From Nemania diffusa (lineage: Eukaryota; Ascomycota; Sordariomycetes; Xylariales; Xylariaceae), in NCBI GenBank assembly GCA_038501195.1, contig JBBPUQ010000005.1, positions 4,464,001 through 4,528,000 of the forward strand: 64,000 bases of DNA, read 5' to 3'. Positions 36,216 to 46,443 of the stretch are shown one piece after another. Within the stretch, counting starts at the first letter, position 1. Each line of letters starts with the position of its first letter. Below the pieces are notes generated by a model. The model saw only the letters and a list, made by a program, of their open reading frames with translations, was not told where the DNA came from and did no database searches. The translations under genes and the position numbers were made by a program.

Positions 36216-37227
36216 GGGGATGACATACATTTACGGCTTATATAATTGATGCTATCTTATTCTTTTGATTAGACTTACATCTTCATTCTGGTATGGGTGT
36301 ATACTAAATACTTCAGACTCTTGTACTTGGCGCACCGCTCCACCATCCTCTATATAACATGTAACATAACATTCTGCCTTCACAGACTAAGGGCTGTAGT
36401 GTACTTGTGTGAAAGAAAACAACACTCCGATTAATGGATGATATGTGAGCTCCTCTACGGCAGTTTACGTCTCACTCTCTCTGGGCACTTATGATCCAGC
36501 AGCCTAAGTTCCCAGCAGTAGGGCCGAGCAACATGAATCTCTTTCTAAATACGCATGGTAAACTGGCCTCTCTATAGATCTAACTACTGAGGCATCCTAA
36601 TACCTATATATATATGTAAACCAATGATAATGGCTTTCTTTCAACGCTTCTAAGGACAAGGGTATGAAGATCTGGAGCAACTAACTAGAATCGACTATAG
36701 TTATTCAAAGATATACACAGACAACCAGTCACCAGTGTCCACGACTCTCCATGAGGAGTTAGAGATGCAATGATTTTAAGATGCTTCAGGCAGCCGGAAT
36801 GACTCATAGATGGCTATTGAGGCTTACACCAAAACGGACGTACTGCCGTGTGGTTCTTAAATCGCCGTTTTTGATCGCATTATCCCCGGTTGCATTCGGG
36901 GAGCTGGACGAATGCCGCAACTGCCGTCTGCTTACTATCTAAAGAGGAGGTTCAAAGGGGCTAGCATTGTTACTTAAAAAAACAACACAATGGGAAAATA
37001 AATAAAATAATTGGAACTATAATAAAAGTTTAATCTACATATATATATTAGAAAAAGATACAAACTTTATATCATTTTGCTGCTTTATTTTCACAATTTC
37101 TTTACTTAACGCTTAAAAAATAGTGTATATTTTCTTTTCTTAGTTATCTAACTTGCTCACACTATTTCTGCACTCGGGTGCCTACCTGAAGGCTGTAGAA
37201 GCTGTGGCCTAGACTTAGCTTAATATT
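36216..37227. other. Intergenic region with no recognisable gene
   Basis: Gap of 1,012 bp, moderately AT-rich towards the right. I see no coding, repeat or RNA feature in it. Confidence 0.5.
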
Positions 37228-38193
37228 TTAGTTAGGTCCTCTATAGAACCGGTTCCCACCGGGGGGGAAGCCACCAGGTGGGAACCCTGGTGGAAAGCCG
37301 CCAGGTGGAAAGCCGAATAAGCCAGGAGGGAGCATACCAGGAGGAACACCGCCCGGGGGGTACATGCCAGGAGAAGCACCGCCCGGGGGGAACATTCCAG
37401 GAGGAGCACCGCCAGGATGAGAATACATACCAGGATGAGGAGCAAAGCCGCCTGGAGCAAAGCCTCCACGAGGAAAGCCTGGAGGACCCATCTCAGACGA
37501 GGCTGTAGGTTCTGGACCATAGGGGTCTTTTTGGCGTGCGTCTTGCCATTCATGTGACTTCGTTAGGTCCCCTACCCTTTCCCCGATAAGTCTAAGCATT
37601 TCAACGAATACCGACCCATGGCCACCGTCCTCCCCAATTCTCTCCTCATGTTTCGGGTGATCCGCATTCTCAAAGAAGAATATGAAGGCGTGGATAAGTT
37701 CGTGAACTAATGTGTGTAGTACCTCCTCGATAGAGAATGCACGGGTACTTCCGTCCTCATAAGACCCTTTCAGGTATAGAGTTACGGTACGTCGATCGCC
37801 TTCCCACTCGCCCTTAACCTCGGTGTTATCATCATTATCGCTGGCTATCCTGTTCTTGATTTTCAACTTAGCGAGATGCTGTTGGCCTTTTTTCGTGTTC
37901 ACTTTTCTGGTCATAGTTTTAAAGAAGAAGCACTCATCAATAAGAAGCATGAACCAGGAAATTGCGTCGTTTAGCTCGTCTGAAGCAGGGTCGCGTGCCG
38001 CTACATCTTGGCATTTGCGGAAGGAACCTACAAGTTCCGTTAACTTACTCGAAGACTGATCTCGAAAAGCTAGTGCCTCGGACTGGATTAATTTACACAA
38101 CGACTTTGCATCTAGGGTTTCTCGCACCGGCCTGCGTGACTCTATGGAGTCCACTATCTCGTAAAGAGACTGGACCGCGGGAGAGGGTGGCAT
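37228..38193 (-). CDS. SprT-like zinc metallopeptidase domain protein with a Gly/Pro-rich tail
   Basis: Single-exon gene of 321 aa. HELIH (164-168), preceded by a helix and followed by His192 in EDGGHGSVF, is the HExxH...H zinc site of SprT-like proteins. This group includes DNA-protein crosslink proteases, but the fungal members are largely uncharacterised. Residues ~238-315 are a low-complexity tail built from PPGM/PPGG/FPPGG units with no similarity to a zinc ribbon. No signal peptide is seen, so it is probably cytosolic or nuclear. The ATG is at 38193. It does not look like part of either metabolite cluster. Repeats in the tail could make its length variable between strains. Confidence 0.82.
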   Translation of the reverse strand: MPPSPAVQSLYEIVDSIESRRPVRETLDAKSLCKLIQSEALAFRDQSSSKLTELVGSFRKCQDVAARDPASDELNDAISWFMLLIDECFFFKTMTRKVNTKKGQQHLAKLKIKNRIASDNDDNTEVKGEWEGDRRTVTLYLKGSYEDGSTRAFSIEEVLHTLVHELIHAFIFFFENADHPKHEERIGEDGGHGSVFVEMLRLIGERVGDLTKSHEWQDARQKDPYGPEPTASSEMGPPGFPRGGFAPGGFAPHPGMYSHPGGAPPGMFPPGGASPGMYPPGGVPPGMLPPGLFGFPPGGFPPGFPPGGFPPGGNRFYRGPN

Positions 38194-38642
38194 TTTGTTA
38201 TTGATGGTTTGTGTACCAGAGTGGAGTGATTTATGGAAATGATCTGGAAGAATTTTGAGTTAGTGTCCTTCAATATATATATAAAAATGAACAAAAAGGA
38301 GTGTTTCATTTGAGTTCACAAAATGTAGCTGGTGTTTTACTACAAAGCGCTTACGTATTGGGTGTTTCTTAAACAATTTCATAGTTTCACTCAAAAAAGC
38401 TTTGTTTTTGCATAGCATTACGAACAATTCCATGTCCCACTCCTGTTATTGTATGTTCTTTTCCTTGCTGTTTTATTTTCTTAACCCCTTTATTCCAAAC
38501 GGGAATAAACTCACTGTTTCATTTCATTAAATCATTCTGCAGCGACCTCCACCGCTTTACTTAGGCTTGTTATAGAGCTGAACACGCGACCAGGTTCCGC
38601 GTTAAGCTGACGACCTCGACGGCGGGTTTTCTAGCTTGCGTT
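38194..38642. other. Intergenic region between two minus-strand genes
   Basis: 449 bp holding the promoter of the metallopeptidase gene and the 3' end of the membrane-protein gene. Nothing else is recognised. Confidence 0.4.
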
Positions 38643-40051
38643 TTAATTAGGATGCTCCTGTTGCGAGTAGTACTCTGCTTCGGCGTTAAATTTAACTGCA
38701 ATTAAACCATGAAACGCTTCGATTTGCCTACCGATTATAGCTTGAAAGCACTCCAGAATTACAGATGTAGCCAAGACTAGGGCCACTATTTGCCCGAAAC
38801 CCCATGTACTCTCGGAGTCTCCTGATAAGAATGCTTCGTTTGATGCTCTTACAGCGAACAGCGAGTAAACGTGCAGAGGATATTGGGCCATCGAGAGGAT
38901 AACGATCGAGATGCTTATTATGTCGGAGCTGATAAAATAATCGTTCTGGGTTTCGGACTCTTGGTTGTTTGGCACTGGTGCCCTCTGCAGTGTCATTTTC
39001 ATAGAAAATGTAACCAACAGGCGGAAAGAATAGTCGATAAACAATTCGAAAACGTTTAATGTATAAATTCTGCCGGTTTGGCGTCTAGGAACGTTTAACA
39101 AATCTTTCCAACCTCTAATAAAACTTGGAACTCCAACTTTCGCTGTGCTTAAAGCAAACCACAAAGCCATGTAGAAGTAAATAGCTGTAACAGCTAGGTA
39201 GGCATAATCGGCGGTTGGATGTTTTGCTTGTGGGCTTGATATATATTTTGTTTTATAACAAAATCCTGGTATATTTGTATCCCATTGGCGTAGCTTTAGA
39301 CCAAAAAGGATAACAAAAACAAGATATAAAAGAAGAAATATACAAGCCAAGCCAAATCGAAACGCGATTATATCACGTTTTTTTAATAGGATTATCAAAG
39401 CTCCTGCTATTGACACTCTAGTAATACTTGTTAGTTTATTACACTGCAGCTGCTTATTATGCTGCGGCTGCTTGATTTTATAATCTCTTACCCGGTAAAG
39501 TTAACAGTGTCGTATACTATATGATAGTGGTACGAGCTTAATGTAGTATGCTGAACAATTGCAGCAATAAGTAATGAAATACCTAGCGGCAGTAAGAAAA
39601 AGCTCTCTGTTTTATATTTATAAAAAATGGTAGCTTACCATTTACTATCTGGATGTCACTAATTTTCTCCACCAGTGGATCCATTAACTCCTTCCGCCGC
39701 TGTAGATCTTGGCGCCTACTGGCATCCAACGGTGTAGGCTTAAACATGCGACGAAGCCAAGGTTGCATCTCTGTCGGAGAGGCAGAGATGAAGCTGCTCT
39801 CGGAACGAAAATTATTCGGGTCGCGTTGGCTCATGGCCGTGAACATCTGTGAAAAGATGGTAGTGGATGAGAGCTGAATGTGAAGCACAGTTGACCAGAT
39901 CGAGAGTAAAAAAGACAGGCCTGCTTGGATTGCAAACGAGAGAACAACCTGGGCACCTTTTATTAGCTAACGCAACCTACTAAAGAAAGCGCTGGCTTAC
40001 CCCCAGACCTGCTATGTCAGGGTTTGCATCCCCAACATTAATGCAGGTCAT
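38643..40051 (-). CDS. Multi-spanning membrane protein of a fungal family with unknown function
   Basis: Four deduced exons, 40051-40001, 39948-39639, 39582-39492 and 39417-38643, give 408 aa in continuous frame. The protein starts MTCINVGDANPDIAGLG, a short N-terminus ending in Gly like the CINxGDPDxxGxGV openings of a fungal-only membrane family. About seven or eight hydrophobic spans follow, the first right after that motif (VLSFAIQAGLSFLLSIW). A soluble segment at residues 50-120 contains MQPWLRRMF and KELMDPLVEKISDIQ. Function is unknown. The ATG at 40051 is the only one preceding the motif. A transporter or receptor-like role is possible but unproven. Confidence 0.75.
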
Positions 40052-41689
40052 GGTTTGAGATATCTGGTTCTGGAGAAAAAGAAGTAACAAGGGGAAGGCG
40101 AGGTAAAGGAAGCAAATCAATGCAGGAACTATGTGGCAAGTGAAAAAAAGAAAATATAAAATTAAAATCAGATAGGTATCTTAAAATGTTAATAAAACAC
40201 CACCATGGTGCGGGGTAAACAAGCACAGCTAAAAATAAACTATATGTCCTTTGAGTGCCGTTTCGGCTCCATACAAGTGGAGTAGCGGGGTTTTTATATA
40301 CCAATAAGAGTATTAACTGAGGCAAATATTATTGTTTTATTAAGTGCAAGAAACCCCGTTACTCCACTTGTATGTCATGGAGCCGAAACGGCATTCAAAG
40401 GGATAAGTGCATGCTGTTTATAATTTAACTTGAAATATTTTTATTTTATTTTAAATATATCTAATATATTTGTTACGGACCACATCTATATTTAAACAAA
40501 TAAATCTCAGAAGTACGCTGTAGCTTAACCTGTGGCTAAAGTAGCTCAACAAGTCTTAACAGTTTGCTTAGAACAATAAGACGCACTAGAGTAGTAAATA
40601 AAAGGAAGGCACCTATCCTTTTAAGGGCGGCTTGCAGGCATGTTTACACCTAATAAAACTATTATCCGAGCATTCTTTTATACTCTTATTGGATGTATGC
40701 ATTTGTGCGAGCGGCCCTGTTATTCTACTTTTTAAGCCTCTGTGCCGCGTATGCGAGTTTTCTAGTTATACCTATATAAAGTCTTCTGCATCTTCGTCTG
40801 ACCTAGACCTTCGTCTATCAAGCGGTTGAAGGCTTCAGAAGGGGTAGCCATCGACTTACACGTTGAGGCAAGTAATTGGCCCAATTCAAGTAAGAAAACT
40901 AGCTAAGCTAGTCAAAACAGCTGGAATTAGGCCTCAGGTTTGCTTGACTTGGGGCACCCCTGATTTAGCAATACTGTATAGCAATATTTAGTATTACGCT
41001 ATGGACATATCAGACAAAGCGTGGAGTCAAACCTTCCAGTCGGCAGCATCCCGCCTCGCAAAAGGGCCTACCGCCGCGGAACCCACCACTGGCTCCGCGA
41101 TCTCGGTCTTGCTGTTGCGCTTCCCTTCCTCTATCTTTGTCTCCGCCATCAGTGATTGTATTTCGACTTGTTGCAATATCACCACCGGTATCACTGCTAC
41201 CTCTAATCTGTGGTATTTTATTGCCCGTGTTGACACCGATGGTTTCATGGCAAATGCGAAGCCACTTTGTCGGACTAAGAAGAGCTATAATGGGTAGACA
41301 GCGAGGGGAGAGACGCTATTGGGTGTGCAGCGCAGTTTCTTGATCTTCTGGGTTTCCCGTCGTCGTTGTTGTTGTCGTGGCTACTGAGAACACCTTCTAG
41401 AAAGTGGGTGCATTCCCCTGTAGAGAGCGGTCCCCTTCCGATATCGTCGTCATCATGCCCGTGACCATAACCGGACCCGCGATTGGTATTGCTACCTTAA
41501 ATTCTCGTGTGAATGTTTGCGCTCAGCTTAAACTTGCACGCAACGTCGTACGCATACTCTGACAGGTCACCCCCCGTCTTGAGCTTAAATCTCACTAACA
41601 CCCTGACTGCATGAGATGACAGCGGTAATTTGTGGGATTTCCAATGGTGCGCGGAATGGGCCGCTGTCATGCGGCAAATTACTATAGTA
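40052..41689. other. 1.6-kb interval with a MITE and no recognisable gene
   Basis: Contains the MITE at 40243-40405. A hairpin near 41618-41676 has TGACAGCGG and CCGCTGTCA arms. Open frames at 40632-40829 and 41001-41297, and one on the minus strand at 41027-41248, show no recognisable domain. Confidence 0.5.
40243..40405. mobile_element. MITE, same family as the element at 11299
   Basis: About 163 bp with ~50-bp inverted termini. The left end reads TCCTTTGAGTGCCGTTTCGG and then CTCCATACAAGTGGAGTA. The right end carries the complement, CCGAAACGGCATTCAAAGGGA. TA dinucleotides border both ends. There is no coding capacity. Confidence 0.75.
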
Positions 41690-42078
41690 TTCCGGCCTTA
41701 TTGTTTGATTTGAGCAGTTATTTGATCAAACAAACCAAATAAACCAACCAGGCGCGTTAGTTAGGGCTAGAGCCTTCGATCTTTTGTATTGCTTCTTATA
41801 AACCGCTTAAGTTACTTCGTAAGAAGGGTCGGAAGGTCAGAGGGTCGAAAGGTCGGAAGGTCGAAGGGTTATAAGGTCGAAAAAGATCGTAGGGTTAGAA
41901 AACGTCGTAAAATTGCTGTAAAAAAGTAGGTGTAGTACCTAGGTAGGTAGTAGTAGGCATGGTAGTAGGTAGAGTAGTAGGTAAAATAGTAGGTAAGGTA
42001 GTAGGTAGAGTGGTAGAAATAAGTTGGTAGGTAGGGTAGTAGGAATAGGTTGGTAGGAGGAAGTAGGGTAGTAAGTAG

Positions 42079-42701
42079 CAGCGCTACCCACAGGTAAAGT
42101 AATACTTTGGCTGACTGTCAATTAATTGACCCAATCCAGTCTAAATAATCGGTTTAAAATTGATTGTAAGTAAAGTAATAATTCTTTACCTGACTTGTTA
42201 CTTGTCAATTACTTTCAATTAATTTTCCTATTTTTTAAAATATTTTTTGTTGTTTTTTTTGTTGTTTTTTTGGTAAAAAAGAAGCTTTCTTTTCCTAGGT
42301 AGGCTAAGTGGCACCCTGTTTTTAAACCCACTTATTCAGCCACGTACACAGCCACTTACCTAGCCACTTACCTAGCCACTGACTTAGCCACTTACATCTA
42401 CCTAGCCTACATTCTACCACCTTACCTAGGTACCAACCACCCTGCCAACCACCCTATCTACCACCCTACCTACCACCGTACCTACCACCCTACCTACTTA
42501 CCTACCTACACCTACCTACCTACCTTGCTTTCTACAATCTGTACGCTTTATGTACATTGCTTGAGTTACTTGGTCAATTAACTTAATCAATCAAGTCAAT
42601 AGATTCAGGCAAGTCAGTCAAACAAGCGTTTTTTGCGATCAATTCAGGTAAAACAAGTCAAGAGGCTATTATTTCACTGACTTTACCTGTGGGTAGCGCT
42701 G
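42079..42701. mobile_element. hAT-like MITE nested in the repeat element
   Basis: 623 bp with 22-bp inverted termini: CAGCGCTACCCACAGGTAAA at the left and TTTACCTGTGGGTAGCGCTG at the right. An exact 8-bp target duplication, GTAAGTAG, lies at 42071-42078 and 42702-42709. Eight-base duplications are the hallmark of hAT transposition. It has no transposase, so it must have been moved in trans. Confidence 0.88.
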
Positions 42702-42707
42702 GTAAGT

Positions 42708-42803
42708 AGGTAGGTAAGTGGCTAGGTAGGTAAGTGGCTAGGTAGGTAAGTGGCTAGGTAGGTAAGTGGCTAGGTAGGTAAGTGGCTAGGTAGGTAAGTG
42801 GCT
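42708..42803 (+). repeat. Minisatellite, six copies of a 16-bp unit
   Basis: Perfect head-to-tail copies of TAGGTAGGTAAGTGGC, with related partial units on both sides. The other copy of the element (63490-63550) has far fewer units, so the number varies. Confidence 0.9.
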
Positions 42804-43101
42804 AGGTAAGTGGGCCTATTAAGTAGGAAAGGGTTCCTATTGGTGGGCTAGTGTGGGTCCTGAAACAGACTGCCACCCAGGTAAGGAGGCATTACACCTT
42901 CTGAATAGCTTCTTTTTTACCAAAAATCAACAAAAAAAAATAATAATAATAAAAAAACTATTTGTAAATAACTGGCAAACACAAGAAAAATAAGAAACCT
43001 TTGTTTTGCTCGTCAGGTAATTCAAATGCGTTTGTTTTGCCTTGGTTAGTCAAGTTATCTGTCAAGCAGTCAAAGTATTGTTTTGATTCTGTTTAGCGCT
43101 G

Positions 43102-43710
43102 AAATTTCTGGGACCGAAGGATCTTTTTACCGAATACAAGTGGTAACCATTTTATCATGGGCTGCGTTGCCCTTAGAATGGTGTAGTCCCTACTTGGCGG
43201 TCTTGGCTGTCTGGCACCTTGCAAGAGCGTGGCCTTTCCAGTAAGATCCCGTAGAGTCTGATCCACGAGTCAAAGGGCTCAAAAATCAAGCTCCCAAGAC
43301 AATCTCAGTCTGTCATAACCTTTTCATGACAAAAGCTATATTCACAAGACAGCTAGCTAGTTGGTTGACCTTCCTTATAAGAACATTAGCCCTCGCCCAA
43401 CGTTGCAATGGTATAAAAATACTCATGCGGCACCACCCTAACTCCCCCCATATCAGACCACGATTACTACTACTAATACAGCATACTAATTGCACTTCAA
43501 AGGCGCGGGGCTGCAAAACTCCGACGAGCTGAGGTGCGGCCGCACGTATTCAAATATCTAAGTGTCGCGTAGAGCCCTATATATACGGTTAATTCAATCT
43601 TGGATTAACAGTGTCGATTTTCCGTGTCGATAAAGCATCATAAATCCTCAAGTTGTGCTATCATCAGCAACTTATTTTCAATTGTTAGTCTAGATATAAA
43701 AACCAACAAC
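43102..43710. other. Intergenic region upstream of the secreted-protein gene
   Basis: 609 bp between the repeat element and the start of the Kre9-like gene; it should contain that gene's promoter. A TATATATA run lies near 43580. No gene is recognised. Confidence 0.4.
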
Positions 43711-44162
43711 ATGATGAAGCTATTGGCGATCCCCACCCTCCTCGTTGGAGCGGCTCAGGCTTTTGAATGGATAAACGATTACAACTACGCATCATACCAC
43801 ACCGTGGGAGACAAATTCACTATTCACTGGGTGCCTGAAGACCGAAGCGACACATTCAAGCTCCAGTTGACCTCGAGTCTTTACCAGCCGACTTCCGGTA
43901 TTACTGGTCCCTATTATAATTTTACAAGTATTGACCTTGCTGGTAAGGATAAAACTGGTTCATGTCAGCTTGACTTTACTTCAGATGGCTAAATTTTGAA
44001 ATATCATTAGACGCCAAGTACTCTGATGGAAGCTACACATGGGCTGTTAAAACTATTGATGGTCGCGAGGGTACGAAGTGGTTTTATTCCTTTCTAGCAT
44101 ACTACGCCGACGAAAGCTTTTTCTACTCTCGCGATTTCTATGTGCAGTCCGCGTCTTCGTAG
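43711..44162 (+). pseudogene. Secreted Kre9/Knh1-like small protein gene with one frameshift
   Basis: ATG codons at 43711 and 43714 begin a clear signal peptide (MMKLLAIPTLLVGAAQA). The sequence then resembles the Ig-like Kre9/Knh1 domain of fungal wall proteins: VGDKFTIHW early, SDGSYTWAVK in the middle and YYADESFFYSRDF near the end. The first frame stops at TAA 43990-43992. The rest (CTA AAT TTT GAA...) continues in another frame, without a gap in similarity, to TAG 44160-44162. One missing base near 43985-43990 explains this; no intron fits. The protein would be ~150 aa. Either the gene is recently broken or this is an assembly error. Confidence 0.65.
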
Positions 44163-45055
44163 CCTCTTTAAATAGCTATGTAATTAGCCCTTCTTGGTCG
44201 CACATAGGCTTTTAAAGCCCAACCCAATGCCAAGGACCCAAAGGCCCATGTGGAGTAGTAAAAACCCATGGGCGCCCAACTACCTTAGCGCTTATTTGGG
44301 TTGGGTTTTTATATAACCCAACTGGTCCGTACGCAGCCCAAGTACGATTAGTACAAGATTAGTACAAAATTTTTTATATTTTTATAATTTTTATTAAATT
44401 ATCTTATATATAAAAAATATTTTTTAATATTTATTTTATTAATAAAATATATAAATATTTAATAATTTAAATTTTTTATATATAAATATATATATAAAAT
44501 TAAAATTTATATTAAATAAAAATTTATATATAATATATATTTTATAATAATTATTGTATTTTTAGCTTAATTATATATTAATATTATTTTTTATTTTTAT
44601 TTTTAATATAATATAAATTTTAGTTGGGCGCTCAAGTGGGCGCCTAGCCCATCGAGCCCATGGGTCTACTTGGGCGCCCGCCAAGAACCCATGGGTGCTT
44701 GGTGGGCGCCCATGGGTTGGGTTTTGGCAAACCCTAGTCGCACACATATAACTTGGCATTCACAGTCATCAACAAGGACTTATTTTGAAGCGTGTACAAC
44801 TCCCAACGCAAGAAAAATTCGTCAAACAGTTCTGTCAAGATGCTTAATACGGCCCAACTTTATAAAAGTAAATTAAGTATTTTAAAAGCAGTAAAAAGAC
44901 GCACCCTATTCCCCTGTTGTTTCCTGGAGTTACTAGTCACCCATCATACCAACGTCGGCCTAATCTATACCTTGCCAATTCTTTTTATACGAGCCTGATA
45001 CCAATTCTATGGCGTTGTTAGAAGTTGTTTTTTTGAGCCTCCTAGTTCTTGTGTT
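44163..45055. other. Intergenic region mostly occupied by a MITE
   Basis: The MITE at 44205-44736 fills 532 of 893 bp. The rest (44745-45055) shows nothing I recognise beyond the 3' end of the neighbouring oxidoreductase gene. Confidence 0.4.
44205..44736. mobile_element. hAT-like MITE with an AT-rich, apparently RIP-mutated core
   Basis: 532 bp flanked by an exact 8-bp duplication, GTCGCACA (44197-44204 and 44737-44744). Termini are TAGGCTTTTAAAGCCCAACC and the imperfect complement GGGTTGGGTTTTGGCAAACC ending CCTA. GC-rich subterminal blocks (CCCATGGGCGCCCA) surround an almost pure A+T core at 44360-44620. It has no coding sequence. Confidence 0.82.
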
Positions 45056-46443
45056 TTAATTCTTTCGAAAAAATGAGTTTGGAAGGTTTGGACCTACGTT
45101 TTCTACCCCCGCACCCACGGCCGAGATGCCTAGCTTCTTAATCCACCAAGGCCGCTCAACATGGGGTGCAGAGACTTTGGCGCCCTCATCGTTGACATTT
45201 CTATTCAGGACCACATCGTTCGCTAGTGTTGGGGCTAATACCGCCGGTCGCCCGATGCCGATCATGTCACATGCGTTAGACGAGAGGGCTGCGTTTATCC
45301 CAGTCCGAGTGCGGAAGCCACCGGTCACCATCAAGGGCAGCCCTGGTAGCTCGTGTCTAATCGTTTCCGCAAACTCTAGGAAGAATGCTTCGCGCGCCTT
45401 AGTTCGCTCGGATTTGACCGGGACCTCTTTGGTGGTTGGACCTGTACTCATCTAGAGATCAAGGGGGATCTTGAGTTAGGAATGAAATCCTCCAATAGTG
45501 GTTTCGACTTGAAGGGACAAATTGGGTTGGACTCACTATAGGCTGCTCGTAGGTTCCACCACTGATCTCTAGGAAGTCAATTCCGGTGGCCGCAATGAGC
45601 TTGAGCTGTTCAAGGGTATCACCTAATTTGCTAGCTGACTGAACATCCACAGAGTTGAGCTTGACCCCAATACAGAAGTTCTTAGGTACCACTGCGCGGA
45701 TGGCGGCGATGATTTCGAGGACGATCTTAGCTCGCGCGGCAGCAGATCCTCCGTACTCGTCGGTCCGTTGATTAGAGTCAGGAGATAGGAACTGAGCAAG
45801 CAGGTATCCGTGAGCCGCATGGATTTCGGCACCAGAGAATCCAGCCTCAGCAGCCAGGCTAGCCGTATCAGCAAAGCCCTTTATAACAGTCTGAATGTCG
45901 GACTTTGTCATGGCGATAGGGGTCCCAAAAGCCAGAGCCGCGAGTAAACGAGGCAGCAACCCAGGGCCAAAGTTGAGAGGAATAGCACTGGGGGCGACTG
46001 ACTTCTCGAAAAAGCCTCGCTTTCCAGCCCCCGCGGGGCATTGGCGGCCTGGGTGGTTTATTTGAACAATGGTCGGACTGTTAGAGATATTGCAAGCTGC
46101 CGCCCACGTCTTCCACGCTTGCAGCTGCTTCTCGGCCGGCACGTCCTGACTGAAAGCTATGTCACGAGGACCGCCTAAATACCGCTGGTCGACCTGAACA
46201 TTTCCTGGAAGTTATATTTTAGTCTAACGTTCCTAGACATGCGCGCAGCGCGCACAACTACGACTTACCCGTAATCACCATACCAAATCCTGCTTTGGCC
46301 CATTCGGTATAAAGGGTAACATGGCTTGCATTTGGCAATAGGTCGTCGCTATTCGCCATATGCTCTGCCATGGCGGCCTTGACTAGCCGATTTGGCAAGG
46401 TCAGGCCACTCCTGAGGGTGAGTGCATCGTTAACGTCCGGCAT
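45056..46443 (-). CDS. NADH:flavin oxidoreductase, Old Yellow Enzyme family
   Basis: 412 aa in three exons: 46443-46269, 46204-45537 and 45451-45056, joining in frame at GTAAGT...CCAG and GTGAGT...CTAG. This is an FMN TIM-barrel ene-reductase that reduces activated C=C bonds with NAD(P)H. Landmarks are [14 protein letters not shown] near residue 13, INHPGRQCP in strand 3, the catalytic pair in [30 protein letters not shown] and the phosphate-binding [10 protein letters not shown]. The His-x-x-His pair points to the YqjM-like class. It is the leftmost intact gene of the terpenoid region, 2.5 kb from the diterpene synthase. Cluster membership is plausible but unproven. Confidence 0.92.

Larger units (their letters stand above)
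41690..43101 (+). repeat. Left copy of a large tandem-rich repeat element (interrupted by a nested MITE)
   Basis: Shares, in the same order and opposite orientation, all landmarks with the sequence at 63213-64000. These are a TTATTTGATCAAA segment, CTTCTTATAAACCGCTTAAG, an array of GGTCG/AGGGT-type units (41825-41895), GGTAG-rich arrays, GGGTTCCTATTGG, CTGAAACAGACTGCCACC, and a terminal part with GGTTAGTCAAGTTATCTGTC. It ends at TAGCGCTG (43101), matching the CAGCGCTG terminus of the other copy. The left boundary is approximate. The inserted MITE (42079-42701) divides it. Confidence 0.8.

Noticed and set aside
41001..41297. Cys/Ser-rich 98-codon frame
   Set aside because: No signal peptide or domain recognised; overlapping frames of similar length exist on both strands.
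42708..42803. CRISPR-like or telomere-like array
   Set aside because: The 16-bp units are contiguous with no spacers, and the unit is not TTAGGG; this is a minisatellite in a repeat element of a eukaryote.
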